From Margaritifera margaritifera (taxonomy: Eukaryota > Mollusca > Bivalvia > Unionida > Margaritiferidae): a DNA stretch of 64,000 bases. The notes below the pieces were generated by a model that searched no databases, was not told the DNA's origin, and worked only from the letters and a program-made list of their open reading frames with translations. Made by a program: the position numbers and the translations under genes. Position 1 is the first letter of the stretch. Each line of letters begins with the position of its first letter. The stretch spans positions 3,217,001 through 3,281,000 of the forward strand of contig JAQPZY010001688.1 of the NCBI GenBank assembly GCA_029931535.1, written 5' to 3'. This document shows positions 23,203 to 34,184 of the stretch, piece after piece.

Positions 23203-23850
23203 GGTGGCACTCTCCAGTTTTATACTTTGCATAGGGTTAGGTTTTTAAAAAAAAGAATTACCCAGGTTTTCCTCACTGGTTTTTCCTGGCTATTTAAAAA
23301 AGACCTTGTATATCTTAGGTATTGTTAAAGATCTTTGAATTCCCTTTATTTTGGTGTATGATTGATGGGTGCAATTTGGGTTATAAAGTATACAGCTTGG
23401 TCTTACTTAAGATGTGCACCTCTCAAAAAACTGCTAGCTCCGCTTGGTCATTTTCACTTCCTGGACTTCAAAGGTAAATTTTAAAAAAAAAGAGCTGATA
23501 ACTTTTTTTACTTTTTAGATATTTTGTCATTCATTCATAGTACTTTCAGAGGCTGGTATTGTCTGCTCTGGCAAAATTCGTTTCCCTATTTTAATAACTG
23601 CTGAAAATAGTGCACTTTTGACTAATTCAGGCTGATTTTTCGAGTACTTTGGAGCGACCATTTCTGTCTGCTGTGTGCTTAGATCATGTCCAGTTTCCAT
23701 AAGTACAATATGTAAAGAAATTTCAGCCACAGTACATGAAAGTAACATAGAGGTATACCAACATTCTCTCCATTGTGCATGTTGCAAATGCAAACAACTT
23801 CATCTTACATCTGTCACTCTCTCAGAAGCATGTATTATCTGTAGAGCGGG
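23203..23850 (+). mobile_element. ~650-bp TIR element, copy B
   Basis: The left end is 'ggtggcactctcc'; the right end is truncated within the TIR ('ctgtagagcg' then unrelated sequence). The opposite strand carries an 88-codon open frame at 23527-23793 with the core 'SLHIVLMETGHDL' and 'IKIGKRILPEQ'. The same frame is recognisable in copies C and D. Confidence 0.7.
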
Positions 23851-24019
23851 GCAGACAACATATGCATTGTTATTATATGATTTAAATTTGGTTGTATAGC
23901 TGAAACATTTAAGCCGCAAGCATCTAAACAGTCCTTTTGAATAATTCTCGTGCATTTTTCTCACAGAACAGTATTCATTTGTTGCAAAGTCCCACACAAG
24001 CCCAGCCCCCCCCCCCCCA

Positions 24020-24429
24020 TGATGAAAAGTGGGCTATTTTAAAACTACACCTTGCATTTTCTCAACAATAGCAACCAATGTCTTGGTAAAAGACAGGAAC
24101 ATGAAACTTGCCACAATTATTCATGAGATGTCACTAATAAAATTTACAGACTGAACAGGGATGGAAGAGTTCAGGTTCGCAGAGGTCAGAGGTCAAATGG
24201 TACAAAGTTTGCTAATTCTTCTAACACTAGTATATGGAAGAAAGCGAATCTGCTTTATCATCATTATTTTCCAGAATTGTATTACAAGCGAATGAAAAGA
24301 AACATTTTTGATATATTTTTCTTTGACTTAATACAACAGTTTTAAATTTAGGTTGACTTTACTCCTATGTTCTAAGACTCCTAATTTCCCCATAATTGAG
24401 GTCATTGCACACAAAATACTGCCACAAGG
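24020..24429. other. No gene seen
   Basis: Non-coding spacer between TIR copies; a poly-C tract sits just before it (about 24006-24019). Confidence 0.4.
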
Positions 24430-24576
24430 CATATTGTGTAAGCAAGAGCAAAATAGGCATAATTAGCTTATGTTTATGCATAACATCAATGTTAATATAC
24501 CATTTTGTTGAGAAATGCATACATAAATATATGAGAAAGAGAAAAGCAATTGCACAAATTTTCATATTTGTCTTAA

Positions 24577-25217
24577 GGTGGCACTCTCCAGTTTCGTACT
24601 TTGCTTAGGTTTAGGTTTTTAAAGATAAAGAATTACCCAGGTTTTCCTCACTGGTTGTCCTGGCTATTTAAAAAAGACCATGTATATCTTAGGTATTGTT
24701 AAAAAATCTTTGAATTCCCTTTATTTTGGTGTATGATTGATGGGTGCAATTTGGGTTATAGAGTATACAGCTTGGTCTTAAGATGTGCAACCCTCAAAAA
24801 ACTGCTAGCTCCGCTTGGTCATTTTCACTTCCTGGACTTCAAAGGTAAATTTAAAAAAAAAGAGCTGATAACTTTTTTTTACTTTTTAGATATTTTGTCA
24901 TTCATTCATAGTACTTTCAGAGGCTGGTATTGTCCGCTCTGGCAAAATTTGTTTCCCTATTTTAATAACTGCTGAAAATAGTGCACTTTTGACTAATTCA
25001 AACTGATTTTCGAGTACTTTGGAGCGACCATTTCTGTCTGCTGTGTGCTTAGATCATGTCCAGTTTCCATAAGTACAATATGTAAAGAAATTTCAGCCAC
25101 AGTACATGAAAGTAACATAGAGGTATGCCAACATTCTCTCCATTGTGCATGTTGCAAATGCAGACAACTTCATCTTACACCTGTCACTCTCTCAGAAGCA
25201 TGTATTATCTGTACAGT
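24577..25217 (+). mobile_element. ~640-bp TIR element, copy C
   Basis: The left end 'ggtggcactctcc' is preceded by TAA. The body is nearly identical to copy B, including the conserved minus-strand frame. The right end is decayed ('ctgtacagtagg'). Confidence 0.7.
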
Positions 25218-25342
25218 AGGTAACAATTTGCATCTTATAGATGACATCATAATGTAATGATCACGTTATTTCGAGCTGCGCAGTAAACCTTAATATTACA
25301 AAAGCAAACATCCTTAAGGCTCCTTATTGCCCATTCTTCTAA

Positions 25343-25996
25343 GGAGGCGCTCTACAGATAGTATGTACTTCTGAGAGAGTGACAGGTGTAAGGTGAAGTT
25401 GTTTGAATTTGCAACATGCACAATGAGGAGAATGTTGACATACCTCTATGCTATTTTCATGTACTGTGGCTGGAATTTCTTTACATATTGTACTTGTGGA
25501 AATTGTACATGATCTAAGCACACAGCTGACAAAAATGGCCGTCCCCATGTGCTCGAAAAATCAACCTGAATTAGTCCAAAGTACACTATTTTTAGCAGTT
25601 ATTAAAATAGGGAAACGAATTTTGCCAGAGTAGGCAATACCAGCTTCTGAAAGTACAATGAATGAATTACAAAATATATAAAAAGTAAAAAAAATTATCG
25701 GCTCTTTATTTTTACAATTTACCTTTGAAGTCCAGGAAGTGAAAATGACCAAGCGGAGCTTGGAGTTTTTTTTTTTATAGGTGTACATGTGAAGTAAGAC
25801 CAAGCTGTATACTCTATAACCCAAATTGCATCCATCAATCATACACCAAAATCAAGAGAATTAAATGTTCTTTTACTAATACCTAAGATATACAAGGTAT
25901 TTTTAAATAGCCAGGACAACCAGTGAGGAAAATCTGAGAAATTCTTTTTCTTTAAAAACTAATCCTATGCAAAATACGAAACTGTAGAGCGCCACC
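25343..25996 (-). mobile_element. ~654-bp TIR element, copy D, with possible TAA duplication
   Basis: The best-bounded copy: 'ggaggcgctctacag' at the left and 'ctgtagagcgccacc' at the right, flanked by TAA on both sides. That would fit a PIF/Harbinger 3-bp target. A plus-strand open frame at 25448-25633 ('SLHIVLVEIVHDLS', 'IKIGKRILPE') is the conserved frame of this family. I do not recognise the encoded sequence. Confidence 0.75.
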
Positions 25997-26218
25997 TAAC
26001 TTTGGTTTCTGCGCATATTATTATTACGACTCTATGGCCTAAAAAATATGTAACAGAAAGAAAGTGAAACCAACAAAATCAAGCTAAATCAACAAGCAAT
26101 TTATTTCTAATTCAAAAGACACTTACAATATTGTGAATTAAAGTTCAAATAGTCCAATAATCCTAAGTATGCTAATCACAAGTCGAAAATATAGAATGTT
26201 CCGAATGAATTCAGTAGC

Positions 26219-26322
26219 CTTGAATGTACTGATATGCCAGTAGTCTTGAATGTCCTGATGTGCCAATAATCTTGAATGCCCTGATGTACCTAGAGTCTTG
26301 AATATCCTGATGTACCACAATG
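26219..26322. repeat. 26-bp tandem repeat, 4 copies
   Basis: Four diverged units of 'cttgaatgtcctgatgtgcc' plus a 6-base variable tail. Confidence 0.85.
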
Positions 26323-26759
26323 ATGTAATCCAGAATGTCTTTGAATGATTTCACAAAAATCCAAAAGTCATGTGTTAATCCCAAAAAGTCCTAAACTCTA
26401 TGAGCCCTTTAGTTCTTCCAATGAATATTTTAAATAAATAATTCCTCTCTTTGAATTTGCTCTGATTTTCACAAAACAACTATAAACATCTGATTATTAA
26501 ACCAAATTCCTTAAAGACTGATAGTTTGCATACGAATGAAATACTGCTTACCAAACTTCCTATATATAAACAGGTCACCTGACAGAATTTTCTAAAAAAA
26601 ATCATAAGGCTTACCTGACAATATCAGTAATTCTAGTGGAAAAACCAGTATAATTGTAAACAAAAGCAACCCTGACATAAAATTCTAAGTAAACAACTTG
26701 TTTACATCCTATAACCAAGGACAAAGTTAAATATGTAAACATTATACATAACAATATTA

Positions 26760-27524
26760 CAAAGGATTGTTGGATTTTAACCACATTTGGCATGCAGTTT
26801 TATAATGATATGAACTTGAATGAATTCAGTTTCCAGCCTTTACAGGAGTTTGTATGGTCCCTAATTGCCCGTCCACAATATTTTGGTTTCCGCAAGATAT
26901 CTTGAGCAAGGATTGTTGGATTCCAACCAAATTTGGTGTGCACCTCTATAATGATGAAACATTAAATGAGTTCGATTCCCAATGTTTTGTGACATCATTT
27001 ACAGGAGTTGTGGGCCCTATTATCTTTCGTCCTTATAAACTTTGCCAAGAATCCTTGAAATTCCAACCTTTGGAATGCGACTATATATTGACTAGACCTT
27101 AAATGAGTACGATTGTCTGTCTTGTTGTAGCTGAGCGTGAAGATTTCCATGTGATCATTTAGACGATTTTTGGACCCTGATTGCCCGTTATCCTAAATTT
27201 GGTATCCAAACATACCTTTACCAAGGAATTTTGGATTTCAACCAAATTTGGCATGCCTCTTTATACATTGAATGAATTCGATTTCTAATGTTGTATGACA
27301 GCATTTACAGGAGTTCTTTCCCCTGTTTGCTGTTCTACAAAAAAATGATCGTTACCTAGAATTGTTGAAGTCGAACCAAATCTGGAATGCTACTTTATGT
27401 TGACTAGACGTTAAATGAGTTTGTCTGTCCTGTGACACTTGAGCATGGATACTTCCTATGTGATCATTTAGACAACTTACGGTCACTAACTGCCCGTTCT
27501 TCTAACTTCGGTTCTCGACATAAC
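26760..27524. repeat. Degenerate ~150-bp module array (family 3), interrupted by a LINE
   Basis: Modules repeat 'aggattgttggatt', 'aaccaaatttggcatgc', 'ttaaatgagttcgatt', 'tttacaggagtt' and 'attgcccgt' in order. The array resumes at about 28500 ('ctaggattgtcggattttaacc'), so the LINE and MITEs between 27525 and 28500 were inserted into it. Confidence 0.65.
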
Positions 27525-27608
27525 TTTACCAAGGAAGTTTGGTAAGTGGCATCCCTCATATTGAACAAATGGCAGACATGAGGTGGTATTGTGCCGATCG
27601 CGTATCGG

Positions 27609-27774
27609 CTGTAGCGTACTAACTGGCGGGGGGGGGGGGGGGGGACGGGGCGCTTGCTCCGGTCGCCAGAGGTCTTGGGGCGCCAAAACAGCTGATAAAA
27701 ATTCGGGCCTCATATTCTGGCCCTTTAGGCCATCATCGTCGCCCCGGGCGCCATTTACCCTTAGTACGCCACTG
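27609..27774. mobile_element. hAT-type MITE (166 bp) inserted in the LINE, with 8-bp target duplication
   Basis: The ends 'ctgtagcgtacta' and 'tagtacgccactg' are inverted. The flanks 'cgtatcgg' (27601-27608) and 'cgaatcgg' (27775-27782) are an 8-bp duplication with one mismatch. Removing the insert restores a continuous LINE reading frame through its RIGH motif. The interior includes a poly-G run and 'ggggcgcc'-type sequence shared with the other copies. Confidence 0.85.
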
Positions 27775-28192
27775 CGAATCGGACACGCATACCTGACCAC
27801 AACGCACACCCTGCCAGTATCAACTCACAGTGGAACACATTCTTGTCGAGTGTGTCGACTTGCACCCTGTGAGACAATTTTTTAAAATTATTTTATGTGA
27901 AAGCAGTGAAGAATCTTCCATTTTGATGGAATACGGTTTATATAAAAAAATGTTGACCATATATTTTAAGGATTTTATATAGTTAATGTTTAAATACATT
28001 TTACAGAATATTTTAGCATGTTCACCTTTCATCTTTTATTTTGTAGTACATCATGTTTACATTTATTTGGAAGGATTTATTTAACTAAAGTTTTTGTGCA
28101 ATTCTTCATTTTTACATTTTTAGAACTTTACTTTTAATTGGCACCATATAGTCATTTCTGTGCTGAGGTGCTGTTAAAAATACATACATTAT

Positions 28193-28243
28193 ATACATAC
28201 ATACATACATACATACATACATACATACATACATACATACATA
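28193..28243. repeat. (CATA)n microsatellite, LINE 3' tail
   Basis: A pure tetranucleotide tract directly following the LINE 3' UTR; it probably arose as the element's tail. Confidence 0.9.
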
Positions 28244-28481
28244 CAGTGGCAGCGCGAGGTTTCGAGGCGCCTGGGGCAATGTTCATTAGTGTCGCCCCTA
28301 TTTTGCTACAGAGAACAGTTTTTATGTCAGTTGCCAACCCCCCCCCCCAATCTAAGCCCCGGTTACAGCTGCAAAAAAAAAAAAAAATTTAAAAAAAACT
28401 CCCGACGGCGCCCCCCCCCCCCCCAATCCCAGCACCTGGAAGAAATTGCCCCCACCCCCATCCTCCATCGCGCCGCCGCTT
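28244..28481. mobile_element. hAT-type MITE (CAGTGGCG family) in the microsatellite
   Basis: Starts 'cagtggcagcgcgagg' and shares 'aggcgcc', 'gcaatgttcattagtg', 'agagaacagtttttatgtca' and 'ctcccgacggcgcc' with the copies at 30327 and 35280. The flanking 'catacata' on both sides fits an 8-bp target duplication, but it lies in a tetranucleotide repeat, so this is weak. The right TIR is decayed. Confidence 0.8.
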
Positions 28482-28499
28482 CATACATACATGAATACA

Positions 28500-28950
28500 C
28501 CTAGGATTGTCGGATTTTAACCAAATTAGTTGCAGATTTATATCGATGAGATCGCAGGAAAGTTACATTTTCAGACGCCTTCGTTCCATGACATCAGTTG
28601 TAGGTTACAATAACATTAATTATCGACTTGGATTTTTCGACCTGGAAATATTCGATTTCCTGCGAATTTCACGTGCAGTATGATATCTTTGAACTTTTGC
28701 ACGAGTTTGATTACCACCATCTTTAGTGTAGATATCGTTGAATACATCCCCTTTTCTTTAGTTCATCTGTTTAAGGCCTTGCAGCTTTATATCGATTGTA
28801 TTGTAGCGAGCGGGGCCTTCTGTGATGCACCCATCGCTAATAGTCGTAGTTCCAATGTTACATATAGCTATTAAGTGACAGTTATTATGAGTCCCCTCAT
28901 CCCAATCCGGGGGAAGGAGACGTATTGATTTCGTGCTGTCTATCCAGTGT
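28500..28950. repeat. Continuation of family 3 modules, then unassigned sequence
   Basis: The phrase 'aggattgtcggattttaacc' resumes the array interrupted at 27524. After about 28720 nothing is recognised. Confidence 0.45.
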
Positions 28951-29119
28951 CTGTCACACTAAGCTTGCAAGCAATGCATCTCGGGAACTATTGAACCAAA
29001 CCAGACCTTCATTGGATATACAAGACCTAAGTAAGTTTTGGTGGAAGTAGAATAGGCCGGACGGGCCCCCCCCCCCCCCCGCCTTGTCGTAAGCGGTGAC
29101 TAATGGAGGCAACTTTTTT

Positions 29120-29322
29120 GCCCTGGGATGCGTCCCATGATGATGTTCTTTTTGCCCTGGGATGCGTCCTATGATGATGTTCTTTTTGCCCTGGGATGCG
29201 TCCCATGATGATGTTCTTTTTGCCCTGAGATGCGTCCCATGATGATGTTCTTTTTGCCCTGGGATGCGTCCCATGATGATGTTCTTTTTGCCCTGGGATG
29301 CGTCCCATGATGATGTTTAAGT
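29120..29322. repeat. 34-bp tandem repeat, 6 copies
   Basis: 'gccctgggatgcgtcccatg' plus a 14-base tail repeats at 29120, 29154, 29188, 29222, 29256 and 29290. The period is not a multiple of three, so the two ~100-codon minus-strand frames rich in His, Gly and Lys are by-products. Confidence 0.95.
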
Positions 29323-29470
29323 TAAGGTCTTGGACTTTTTCAAAGGGTGTGCTTTATATTTTTAAAAATTGATTTGTACGTAAACGATTTTACCCTATTT
29401 TGCTATATAGCCAGTATTGTGCTGACGTGCCGTTAAACCCTATACATGCATATATAGATAAAAAATCTTG
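29323..29470 (+). pseudogene. LINE 3' end fragment
   Basis: A 'KVLDFFKGCALYF' like reading is followed by a 3' UTR with 'gctatatagccagtattgtg' and 'gccgttaaaccctatacat'. It resembles the 3' end of the LINE at 27525-28243. Only the tail is present. Confidence 0.45.
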
Positions 29471-29484
29471 GAGATACGTATTTA

Positions 29485-29725
29485 GGGACCGGCCATTTAA
29501 TGGGGGGGGGGGATATTTTCATTCGATCTGGGAGAAAGTTTTTTTTAATTTTACCCTTAGATAATTTTTTTTCAACTAATATAATGGATATAATATGGGT
29601 TTTTTTCTTCTATAAGTGAGAGCAAGAATATTTTTTTTCAAAATATTTGAGAGCCGGGAATTTGTTTGTTAAAAAAAAAAAAATAGGCCGCCACCCTCCC
29701 CCTCGAAAATTAAATGGTCGGTCCC
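29485..29725. mobile_element. MITE with GGGACCGGCCATTTAAT ends
   Basis: 'gggaccggccatttaatggg' on the left is matched by inverted 'taaatggtcggtccc' on the right. The interior is A/T-rich with poly-G and poly-A runs and non-coding. Target duplication is unclear. Confidence 0.7.
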
Positions 29726-30318
29726 ATAGAGATCACTTGAGACGTGATCACGGCTGTTTTACTGTTTTATAGTATATATAATCTTTTTAACATTTAAAAA
29801 CAAAAAACAAAAAAAACTATTCCTGGCTCATGTATTTATTTTCTTTCAAATCAAACAGTATCAGAGTAAGCAAAATCTGCATATATCCTGCCTTACTCTG
29901 AAAACAAAAAGACCCCAAGTTTTTCATAGATGGCCCAAAAGCTATCACTAAGACCACAACAGAAACTCTATACAAATAGGTACAGTGGTGTGAATTTCTC
30001 GAAATTTTGCGACTTATGGAAAAGGAAAATTGAAGATGAATGATAGTATTGAGAGGATTTAATGGACAAAATACTTTCTAGACAAATAAAAAAAATTCCC
30101 ACCAAATTCAGATATTTGTAAAATATACAAATCGAAGCCACATTTCCGGAGTGGAGATGGGGGACCAATATGTCGGATCTTTTTATTTTTTTTTGTTTGT
30201 TTAGCCCGCCTTTGCTGAAGCTCGACATAGCGATTACTTGGCGTTCGTGTGCGTCGCCGTCCGTATGTTCGTCCGTCCACACCCTAGATTAAGGTCAATA
30301 TTAAAGTTCTTTACTTTA
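29726..30318. other. No gene seen
   Basis: AT-rich; about 30200-30290 contains 'gtccgtccacaccctag', a repeat-like phrase related to the CG-rich piece near 42660. Confidence 0.4.
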
Positions 30319-30326
30319 TAGCTAAA

Positions 30327-30626
30327 CAGTGGCGGCGCGAGGGCTTGAGGCGCCCGGGGGCAATGTTCTCTAATGGCGCCCCTCTCCAACCGAGGCGCCC
30401 GGGGGCAATGTTCTTTAGTGGCGCTCCCTATTTTGCCACAGAGAACAGTTTTTATGTCAGTTGCCAACCTCCACCCCCATCCCCATCTAAGCCCTGAAAT
30501 CGGGGGCTTAGAAGGGGCGGGAAGGGGAGGGGGGTTGGCAAGAAAAATAAAGGGCTCCCGACGGCGCTCCTCCTCGCTCGGCGCTTGGGGGCAATCCCCC
30601 CCCCGACCCCCTTCGCTCCGCCACTG
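30327..30626. mobile_element. hAT-type MITE (CAGTGGCG family), 300 bp, perfect 8-bp target duplication
   Basis: The ends 'cagtggcggcgcgag' and 'ttcgctccgccactg' are inverted repeats. 'tagctaaa' occurs at 30319-30326 and again at 30627-30634, an exact 8-bp target duplication as made by hAT transposases. The interior holds two direct repeats of 'aggcgcccgggggcaatgtt' and the family block 'agagaacagtttttatgtca'. It has no coding capacity, so it depended on a transposase elsewhere. Confidence 0.92.
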
Positions 30627-30635
30627 TAGCTAAAT

Positions 30636-31119
30636 GAAAGGCAATCTCGACAAAAAGGGCGTCTCCTGTTGAAACCTAACAGCCACAAAGTCAAATTTCG
30701 AAATTTGAAGTCTGGATCTCAAAAGATGAATATTATACAAGACACAACGCACAGACGGGCGCGACCACGGATTTTTCCAAGTTATCCTCAAAAGCAAGCG
30801 AACAATGTCTACGATGTATAACGATGTAAATAACACATTAGTGCAAGGTTGCCTATATACATGTTCAGGCAGTATATGTAAGTGTACATTGTACCTTTCT
30901 CATGTAGACCACTAGTGTATAAATCCTTTAGATAATACACGTCGAGGAATAATGGCACGCTTGTGATCACCATACTACTGGTACAGTACATGGTATTGTT
31001 TTTGGGTGAAGGTCGATTAGTATGAACACTTGGTAGACGCCGGTAAGTTAGAGCTCTGAATGTCTGACTCGGAAAATCAATATTTCTGTGTAATATTTTG
31101 CCCAGTATACTTCTTTGTG

Positions 31120-31124
<5 letters not shown>
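30636..31124. other. No gene seen
   Basis: Unassigned sequence leading into a CT microsatellite. The Arg-Glu frame on the minus strand is a microsatellite shadow. Confidence 0.4.

Positions 31125-31202
<78 letters not shown>
31125..31202. repeat. (CT)n microsatellite
   Basis: About 39 CT units. Confidence 0.95.
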
Positions 31203-31205
<3 letters not shown>

Positions 31206-31377
31206 ATAGCACGCATGTGATGATTATGTATGCCAGCAGGTTAAATAATCAACTCATCGTAAGTTAGCGATATTTGTTGACAAGATAATTAATTAACAAC
31301 TGTAAACATAAGCTCTAGACTAAGTAACACGGGCGGAAAGGTCGTAGACTAGACTTGTATTGTTGGGGGTGGGGGTC

Positions 31378-31500
31378 CAAATTCTCTGTGTTATATTTAT
31401 TTTGGAGGTGAATTTGACTGGTATTCTTATGAAGTCTAAAGAGGGTGGGGGTGGGGTGGCTATAGTCCGAGTTTCGTATGACCTATAACACAGAGAACAT
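31378..31500. repeat. Short inverted repeat around a G-rich core
   Basis: 'attctctgtgttata' near 31380 and 'tataacacagagaa' near 31484 are inverted. 'ggtgggggt' runs lie near each arm. It may be a small foldback element. Confidence 0.55.
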
Positions 31501-31989
31501 AATCATCACAATATCTATTGTAACGTAGGGATTTACTGTAGGATTCACCGAGAGGTTACGAATGGAAACAAATAGCACTCTGCAGCATCTCCGCTAAGTA
31601 AGTGCCTCTGCTATCCAGCGATTTACTATCCAATTTTGGATAGTATCCCTACGCCGAGCAGCTTGGAGGACATGGCTGTATGTTCAGAGTAACAAAACAC
31701 TTGGCTTCGTTACTTTATTTTCATGACTTGTTATGGTCAATTTGATATATGTCTTGATTATAATTTAAACTAAGTAAAATTCTTCGTAAAAAATGTATTA
31801 ACACGAATTGTTGCAAAATGTAAATTTGCCAATGCTTATTGAAACACTTGTGTTGTCAAATCTTTAGTTTTGGAGGTGCGTAGTTTTGTATGTTGTCAAG
31901 CTCTTCAATTTCGGAGGTAAGTAAATCTTGCATATATAGTCCGCAATCCCATAATGCCTAAATATAGATGTGATCGATTTTGAAAAACA

Positions 31990-32330
31990 CCGGAACTTGT
32001 GAAGTTTGAAGAAAAAAAAAATAGGTCGATCATTCGTAACTTCTCAAACAACCCTTGTTTTGTAAATAGCCGAAGTCGTCCGAATGGCAGTTTATCGACA
32101 TACATTCAAGATAAGATCCGTAGGATTGACCTCGAAGTTTGGAATTATGTTTTCATTCGTAACTTCTCTGTAAATCCTACAAGTAATCCAATCGTATAAA
32201 TAGTCAAGGTAGTCCGAATAGATTCAGGTTTCTTTTTTTTAAGGAGAATATTCCGGCGAACAAAATGTATGATTTTTTTTTCCTTATGTAAATTACTGTG
32301 CCGACATACATCCGAGGGATAGTTTTGTCT
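31990..32330. repeat. Inverted-repeat element, copy 1 (partner at 34185-34485)
   Basis: 'attcgtaacttctc', 'aaatagccgaagtcgtccg' and 'gatccgtaggattgacctcg' recur in direct orientation at 34370-34480. 'gtccgaatagattc', 'ggcgaacaaaatgtatgat' and 'gacatacatccgagg' recur inverted at 34185-34300. Within each copy 'attcgtaacttctc' and its complement face each other. The short 60-80-codon frames here are not genes. Confidence 0.6.
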
Positions 32331-33242
32331 CGCATAAATAGTAGAGGACATTCCGATTGTGTCTTTCGTACTGTGATGCAAGGCAAAATTATGTTATGTA
32401 AGACGTGTAGTGTACCCATCTCTCACGAAGTAAATAAGCAGTGTACGCTACAGGAATATATTTGTATTGATAATATCATGTCCCCTTTCCGCTTCCTGTG
32501 CACATGTAGTGGGGAGGGAGGGGGCTCAGCGGAAACGTAGAAAGCGGCAGTTTTAAAGCAAAATGCTCTAAAAGGAAACTAAGAATAATTTGCTTCAAAT
32601 AGATTGATCTTATTTGGACAGCCTTCTTCAGTCAGACATGGATTTTATAATGTAGTGCGTGCGCAAATACATAATAACTTTTTTTTTTTTTATAAGGTCG
32701 GCTCAAAATAGATTTGTGCAAATTGACATTATTATTAATGTTAGCAACTAAAATTAGGGGCAACACTTAAAGGAGCACTGTTTTATAAATTTTCATAAAT
32801 TTTACTTCTAATTTCTTTATTTCTACCTGATTCAGAATGTTGATAAATCATGAAAATAACATTGTGTTCAATATAAAAAGGTAAAAGCCGCGTTTAAAGA
32901 AGGTCAAAATTAGACGTGCGTACGGATTTTTCGTTTAAAAATAGAGCATGGCTACGAATAATATGGTCACGTGACGCTTCAGTGTGTAGTCTGCGGCGCA
33001 AATAGCAGATAGACCTAGATATCTTTTATCGTTACTTTCTGTGCTAATGAAATACTATTTACTGCTGTCGTCCATCTGATGAAATCGTTATAATGCACAA
33101 TAATGTGCTCTCCAATGAGTAAAGCAGTTTTGATCCGTTGTGTTTAGAGTAGTATATAAAGCAAGTCATTTCTTGTGTTATGGAATCGTGGTGTTCATTG
33201 AATGCTTTACCAAGTGAAAGTTTACGCTGTCAAGTTCTCTCT

Positions 33243-33246
<4 letters not shown>
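32331..33246. other. No gene seen
   Basis: Unassigned; contains 'aaaggagcactgttttataa' and a 'ggtcacgtgacgc' palindromic site near 32965. No exon is supported. Confidence 0.35.

Positions 33247-33290
<44 letters not shown>
33247..33290. repeat. (AC)n microsatellite
   Basis: About 22 AC units. Confidence 0.95.
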
Positions 33291-33292
<2 letters not shown>

Positions 33293-33852
33293 CGTAGTTA
33301 GATACATACAGCGATAATAATTGCTTTGGCAAAGTACGCCAGACACTCATTATAGCTTGTAACTCAGTTTCCTAGACACTGTTGCATGCATGGTCATGCA
33401 GTTTCATGTATGCATTCACATTGATCACTTATGTTAACACCATAAAAGGTAAATTGTGGCTGTAATAACCTACTTTTCATGCTAAACTGGCTTTGCCAAG
33501 TTTATGGATTATGTACTATACAAACGAAGCAGGCGAGACATTATTCAACATAATTTCCTGTTGGTTCATTCTTAGCACAGACCTTCTTTGTATCCAATTA
33601 TAATCGTGGAAGAAAAGAAAAATCTTTTGCACTGATCGTATGTTTCATGCTATATTTCACTCACATCATCTTTATCCAAAGTACCAATTTTATTCTTGTT
33701 ACTTAACCAGTCGGAATACCAATCGGCCATTTCTGTCGTATCCGAACATCACCCAATTGCAACACGGTCTAGCCTTTCCGCCAATGATTGGAACAATATT
33801 TGGTAGAAAAGTCACGCTGTGTTCCGATTGTTCCGCTATATTCAGAACTATT
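33291..33852. other. No gene seen
   Basis: The 95-codon frame at 33640 runs into the following tetranucleotide repeat and has no domain; not accepted as a gene. Confidence 0.35.
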
Positions 33853-33946
33853 TCTATGTATGTATGTATGTATGTATGTATGTATGTATGTATGTATGTA
33901 TGTATGTATGTATGTATGTATGTATGAATGTATGTATGTATGTATG
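33853..33946. repeat. (TATG)n microsatellite
   Basis: About 23 units with one 'aatg' variant; all three forward frames give Tyr-Val-Cys-Met repeats. Confidence 0.95.
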
Positions 33947-34138
33947 CAGGGCCGGATTAAGACCCTTAGAGGCCCTAGGCACTGAAAAGATTATGGTGCC
34001 ACCCCCACCCCCATGTAATTCAGTATAAAAACAATACTAAACCGTAATTTCTCTTTTTTTTTTCTTTTTTTTTTGTGCATCTGTTTTGCCGGTGCCCTAA
34101 GCACATGCTTAATCTGCTTATTGGGTAATCCAGCACTG
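33947..34138. mobile_element. MITE with CAGGGCCGGATTAA ends (hAT-like)
   Basis: The left end 'cagggccggattaa' and the inverted right end (complement of 'gtaatccagcactg') match imperfectly. 'ggccctaggcact' and 'ggtgccctaagcaca' are matching sub-terminal blocks. It directly abuts the microsatellite, suggesting insertion at or into it. No clean target duplication. Confidence 0.7.
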
Positions 34139-34184
34139 TTTGCATTCGGAGCTACCTCGCAATTTCTGCGGAACAAACATATTC

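Larger units (their letters stand above)
27525..28243 (+). pseudogene. 5'-truncated LINE with RNase-H-type ORF2 C terminus, split by a MITE
   Basis: The plus strand shows 'NGRHEVVLCRSRIG' before the MITE at 27609 and 'GHAYLTTTHTL' after it. A shifted frame follows with 'LTVEHILVECVDLHPVRQFF' and a stop at about 27988. The R-I-G-H-x-Y/R-L-T motif and the Cys/His block are the signature after the RNase H region of I/Jockey-group LINEs. A short 3' UTR ('gcaccatatagtcatttctg', then 'gctgttaaa') ends in a (CATA)n tail. A stop and frameshifts make it inactive. Confidence 0.78.

Noticed and set aside
27486..27885. ~100-codon frames with poly-Gly/poly-Pro on both strands
   Set aside because: They read through a MITE poly-G tract; the plus-strand flanks are LINE coding sequence, which is reported instead.
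28954..29308. Two ~100-codon minus-strand frames with His/Gly/Lys repeats
   Set aside because: They are overlapping readings of a 34-bp tandem repeat, which cycles through all three frames.
30809..31216. 135-codon frame with an Arg-Glu repeat
   Set aside because: Half of it is the (CT)n microsatellite and the rest shows no domain or splice context.
33640..34028. Frames ending in Tyr-Val-Cys-Met repeats
   Set aside because: Driven by the (TATG)n microsatellite; the unique N-terminal parts differ by frame and none carries a motif.
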